A stretch of 23,102 bases of DNA from contig URZR01000005.1 in the NCBI GenBank assembly GCA_900552425.1, positions 1 to 23,102 on the forward strand. The letters are read 5' to 3'. The translations under genes were made by a program, and so were the position numbers. This document shows positions 21,464 through 23,102 of this stretch, piece by piece (position 1 is the first letter of the stretch; every line of letters begins with the position of its first letter). The DNA is from an uncultured Collinsella sp. (GTDB taxonomy: Bacteria; Actinomycetota; Coriobacteriia; Coriobacteriales; Coriobacteriaceae). The notes under the pieces were generated by a model that had not been told where the DNA came from, ran no database searches, and saw nothing but the letters and a program-made list of their open reading frames with translations.

Positions 21464-22270
21464 CTACCAAACGCGTGCGATAGCGAGGCCATCAACGGCC
21501 GTGGCACCGGCGCGCTTGAGTTCCGCCGAAGCCGCTGCCATCGTCGCACCCGTGGTGATAACGTCGTCGATAAGCAGCAGGCGGCGGCCGTGCACGTCCT
21601 CAACCGTCTCGTACATACCTCGGGCACGCTCGCGGCGCTCCTCACGACCGAGTTCGCGCTGGTCGCCATGCCCGTACTTGACGAGAGCATCGAGCAGAGG
21701 AACACCCGACAGCTCGCAAAATGGGCGCGCAATAGCCTCCATATGATCAAAACCACGCCGCCGAAACGCTGCCGCCGTCGCAGGCACAAACACCACCGCA
21801 TCCGCACCGGAAAGCACGCCTCCGTAGCGATCGGGAGCTACGACCTGGGCATGCAGGGCGGTGTCGTAGAACAGCTCCGCCAGATACGGAGCCAGACGTC
21901 GCTCGCCCGCATCCTTGTACGCTTTAATGATGCGCGGCAGCGGATGCGCATAGACGGCGCACGCCAGGCAGCGGTCGAGCGCCTCCGCCATTGCCGAAGA
22001 CGTGCCCTCGACCGAACACTCAGTGCACAGCAAATCCCCAAACGGGGCGCCACATCGGGTGCAGCTATGACGTGGGTCGATGAGCGTGAGCGCGGCCAGG
22101 CAGTCTTGGCAAATAAGCGCACCGGCGCGCTCGCAGCCGGTACATCGTGTTGGCGACAATGCCTCGAGCGCCTCGTACGTCGCGCGCTCGGCAAACGGTA
22201 GCAATTCGTCCGCAAACGGTAGGGCACCGGCACTCTGCAGACGGCTCAATATGTTCAGATGGCTCTTCAA
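21464..22270 (-). CDS. comF: ComF family phosphoribosyltransferase-like protein
   Basis: This 268-residue ComF homologue carries two N-terminal zinc ribbons (Cys43, 46, 54, 57 and Cys70, 73, 82, 85) and a type I phosphoribosyltransferase domain. The latter has the PRPP-binding LLLIDDVITTGAT at 231-243 and VPATAAAFRRRGFDH before it. In competent bacteria ComF helps handle incoming single-stranded DNA with ComFA and PriA. In many others the role is unclear. No ATG is available near the N-terminus. The best start is TTG at 22270 behind GGGAGGG, which lies in the arm of a hairpin (22274-22309). It ends 11 bases before the next gene. No ComFA gene is in the window. Confidence 0.9.
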   Translation of the reverse strand: MKSHLNILSRLQSAGALPFADELLPFAERATYEALEALSPTRCTGCERAGALICQDCLAALTLIDPRHSCTRCGAPFGDLLCTECSVEGTSSAMAEALDRCLACAVYAHPLPRIIKAYKDAGERRLAPYLAELFYDTALHAQVVAPDRYGGVLSGADAVVFVPATAAAFRRRGFDHMEAIARPFCELSGVPLLDALVKYGHGDQRELGREERRERARGMYETVEDVHGRRLLLIDDVITTGATMAAASAELKRAGATAVDGLAIARVW

Positions 22271-22273
22271 GAC

Positions 22274-22309
22274 ACAACCCTCCCTACGCTCGATCGCAGG
22301 GAGGGTTGT
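22274..22309 (-). promoter_or_regulatory. Hairpin that buries the comF ribosome binding site
   Basis: A 12-bp stem (22274-22285 with 22298-22309) encloses a 12-base loop. On the minus strand its second arm is AGGGAGGGTTGT, which contains the comF ribosome binding site, three bases before the TTG start. There is no T tract after it. It could be the terminator of the upstream gene, a translational switch for comF, or both. Confidence 0.6.
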
Positions 22310-22372
22310 TGATTCGGCGCTATGATACCCCGATGCGCTCGGGGCAAGGCAGGTTAAATCCGCTCGCGGGCG

Positions 22373-23102
22373 TTATTCGCCGGCGGGCGGTTGTGGTGCG
22401 GACGAAGACGGGGTCGAGCCCTCGCCACCATCCTGGCGCGGCTTGCGGGAACGGCGCCGGCGACGGCGCTTTTGACCCTGGTCGGCCGAGCCCTCGCCAC
22501 CGCGATTCTCGCGCGGCTCGCGCTCGTCGCGAGCGGCGCCACGCGAAGCCTTGGCAGCCGCTCCCCCGCCATCCCCGGGACGACGGCGCGTGACCTTGAC
22601 CTCGCCATCCGAGACCTGATCGGCCACGGAGGGCACTGAGGGCTTCTGTTGCGCGCCCGAGGAATGGCGACGGCGCGGACGCGGCGCGCGCTCCTCCTCG
22701 CCACGTGACTTGCCGCTCTTGTCGACAGGCGCATCGGAGGCCGAGGCGCCCTTGGAAGCGGCACCGGCCTCGCGAGCAGCTGCGGCGCGGAAGGCGTCCT
22801 CGCGCTCCTCGCTCGACAGATGACGGCGGCGGCGACGTGTGGGGTTCATGCCACCGCCGCGATTCTGCTGCTGGGGCTGCTGAACCTCGCGCTCGCGAGA
22901 GGCGTTCTTGCCCGCGGCTGCAACCTCGGTAGCATCGCCCGAGCCCGCGCGCTTGCGACGGCGACGGCCATCGGCCGCCCCCTCGGCCTCGGGTGTCTCG
23001 GCCTTACCGCGGCCTTTTCCGCGGCCACGGCCCTCGCCCTGGCCCTGACCGGCGCGAGCATCGGATTCAGCATCGCGACGACGGCGCTTGGGCATCGACG
23101 TG
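22373..23102 (-). CDS. Arg-rich low-complexity C-terminal region, 5' end beyond the window
   Basis: The minus-strand frame is open from the window edge to the stop at 22373 and gives at least 240 residues. They are nearly all Arg, Lys, Gly, Ala, Glu and Ser, with blocks such as RRRRRHLSSEERE and KRRRRRRSRKPRQ. No folded domain is recognisable. A Met codon lies at 23095, but it has no ribosome binding site in the six bases available, and the frame continues off the edge. This is therefore most likely the disordered RNA-binding tail of a longer protein, such as a DEAD-box helicase or RNase. That identity is a guess. It is followed by a short CCCCGA/TCGGGG hairpin (22328-22344) and the comF hairpin. 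Confidence 0.6.
   Translation of the reverse strand, partial: TSMPKRRRRDAESDARAGQGQGEGRGRGKGRGKAETPEAEGAADGRRRRKRAGSGDATEVAAAGKNASREREVQQPQQQNRGGGMNPTRRRRRHLSSEEREDAFRAAAAREAGAASKGASASDAPVDKSGKSRGEEERAPRPRRRHSSGAQQKPSVPSVADQVSDGEVKVTRRRPGDGGGAAAKASRGAARDEREPRENRGGEGSADQGQKRRRRRRSRKPRQDGGEGSTPSSSAPQPPAGE

Noticed and set aside
1..23102. CRISPR array, prophage or insertion sequence with transposase
   Set aside because: No regularly spaced direct repeats, no phage structural or integrase genes and no transposase frame were seen.

Overview
The window looks like a chromosomal segment of a gut actinobacterium of the Coriobacteriia, most likely Collinsella or a close relative. This is an inference from the GC-rich coding sequence, GAGG/GGAG ribosome binding sites, and the mix of a mannose-family PTS, DegV, long-form HPF and NAD-type isocitrate dehydrogenase. 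It cannot be proven from the sequence alone. Almost all genes lie on the minus strand. The plus strand carries only the tRNA end, a flavodoxin, and a DUF2975/XRE pair.

Region 1 (1-10314) is a catabolic locus for N-acetylgalactosamine (GalNAc) or galactosamine. Read on the minus strand, a mannose-family PTS operon (EIIA, YajC, EIIB, EIIC, EIID; 10314 to 7108) is followed by a GntR/HutC-type regulator, AgaS (galactosamine-6-phosphate deaminase/isomerase) and an NagA/AgaA-type deacetylase. After a plus-strand flavodoxin come a LacX-type aldose epimerase, a LacC-type tagatose-6-phosphate kinase and a YhcH-family protein. The expected chemistry is import as GalNAc-6-P, deacetylation, deamination/isomerisation to tagatose-6-P, and phosphorylation to tagatose-1,6-bisphosphate. 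The final aldolase is not in the window. The same palindrome core (TGGT-AGTA-ACCA) sits before both the PTS operon and agaS and is the likely operator of the GntR protein. A 44-codon remnant of a second nagA lies between lacC and yhcH.

Region 2 (10315-11902) is an AT-richer regulatory gap with many palindromes, then a DUF2975 membrane protein and a small XRE regulator. Their promoter carries a perfect 16-bp palindrome.

Region 3 (11936-18269, minus strand) holds housekeeping and unknown genes: a membrane-anchored SurA/trigger-factor-like protein, a four-gene operon (a dehydrogenase with a striking His/Cys-rich tail, a small membrane protein, a HEAT-like protein, NAD-isocitrate dehydrogenase), a DegV protein and ribosome hibernation factor HPF.

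Region 4 (18486-23102, minus strand) holds a lipoprotein of the amino-acid-binding type and a 730-bp non-coding stretch containing a 217-bp inverted-repeat element. These are followed by a protein with a DUF559/Vsr-like C-terminus, ComF with a TTG start behind a hairpin, and the Arg-rich end of a gene cut by the window edge.

The observations most worth following up are the His/Cys-rich dehydrogenase tail, the nagA remnant, the extra domain in EIID, the paired operators, the 217-bp repeat and the palindrome-rich gap.
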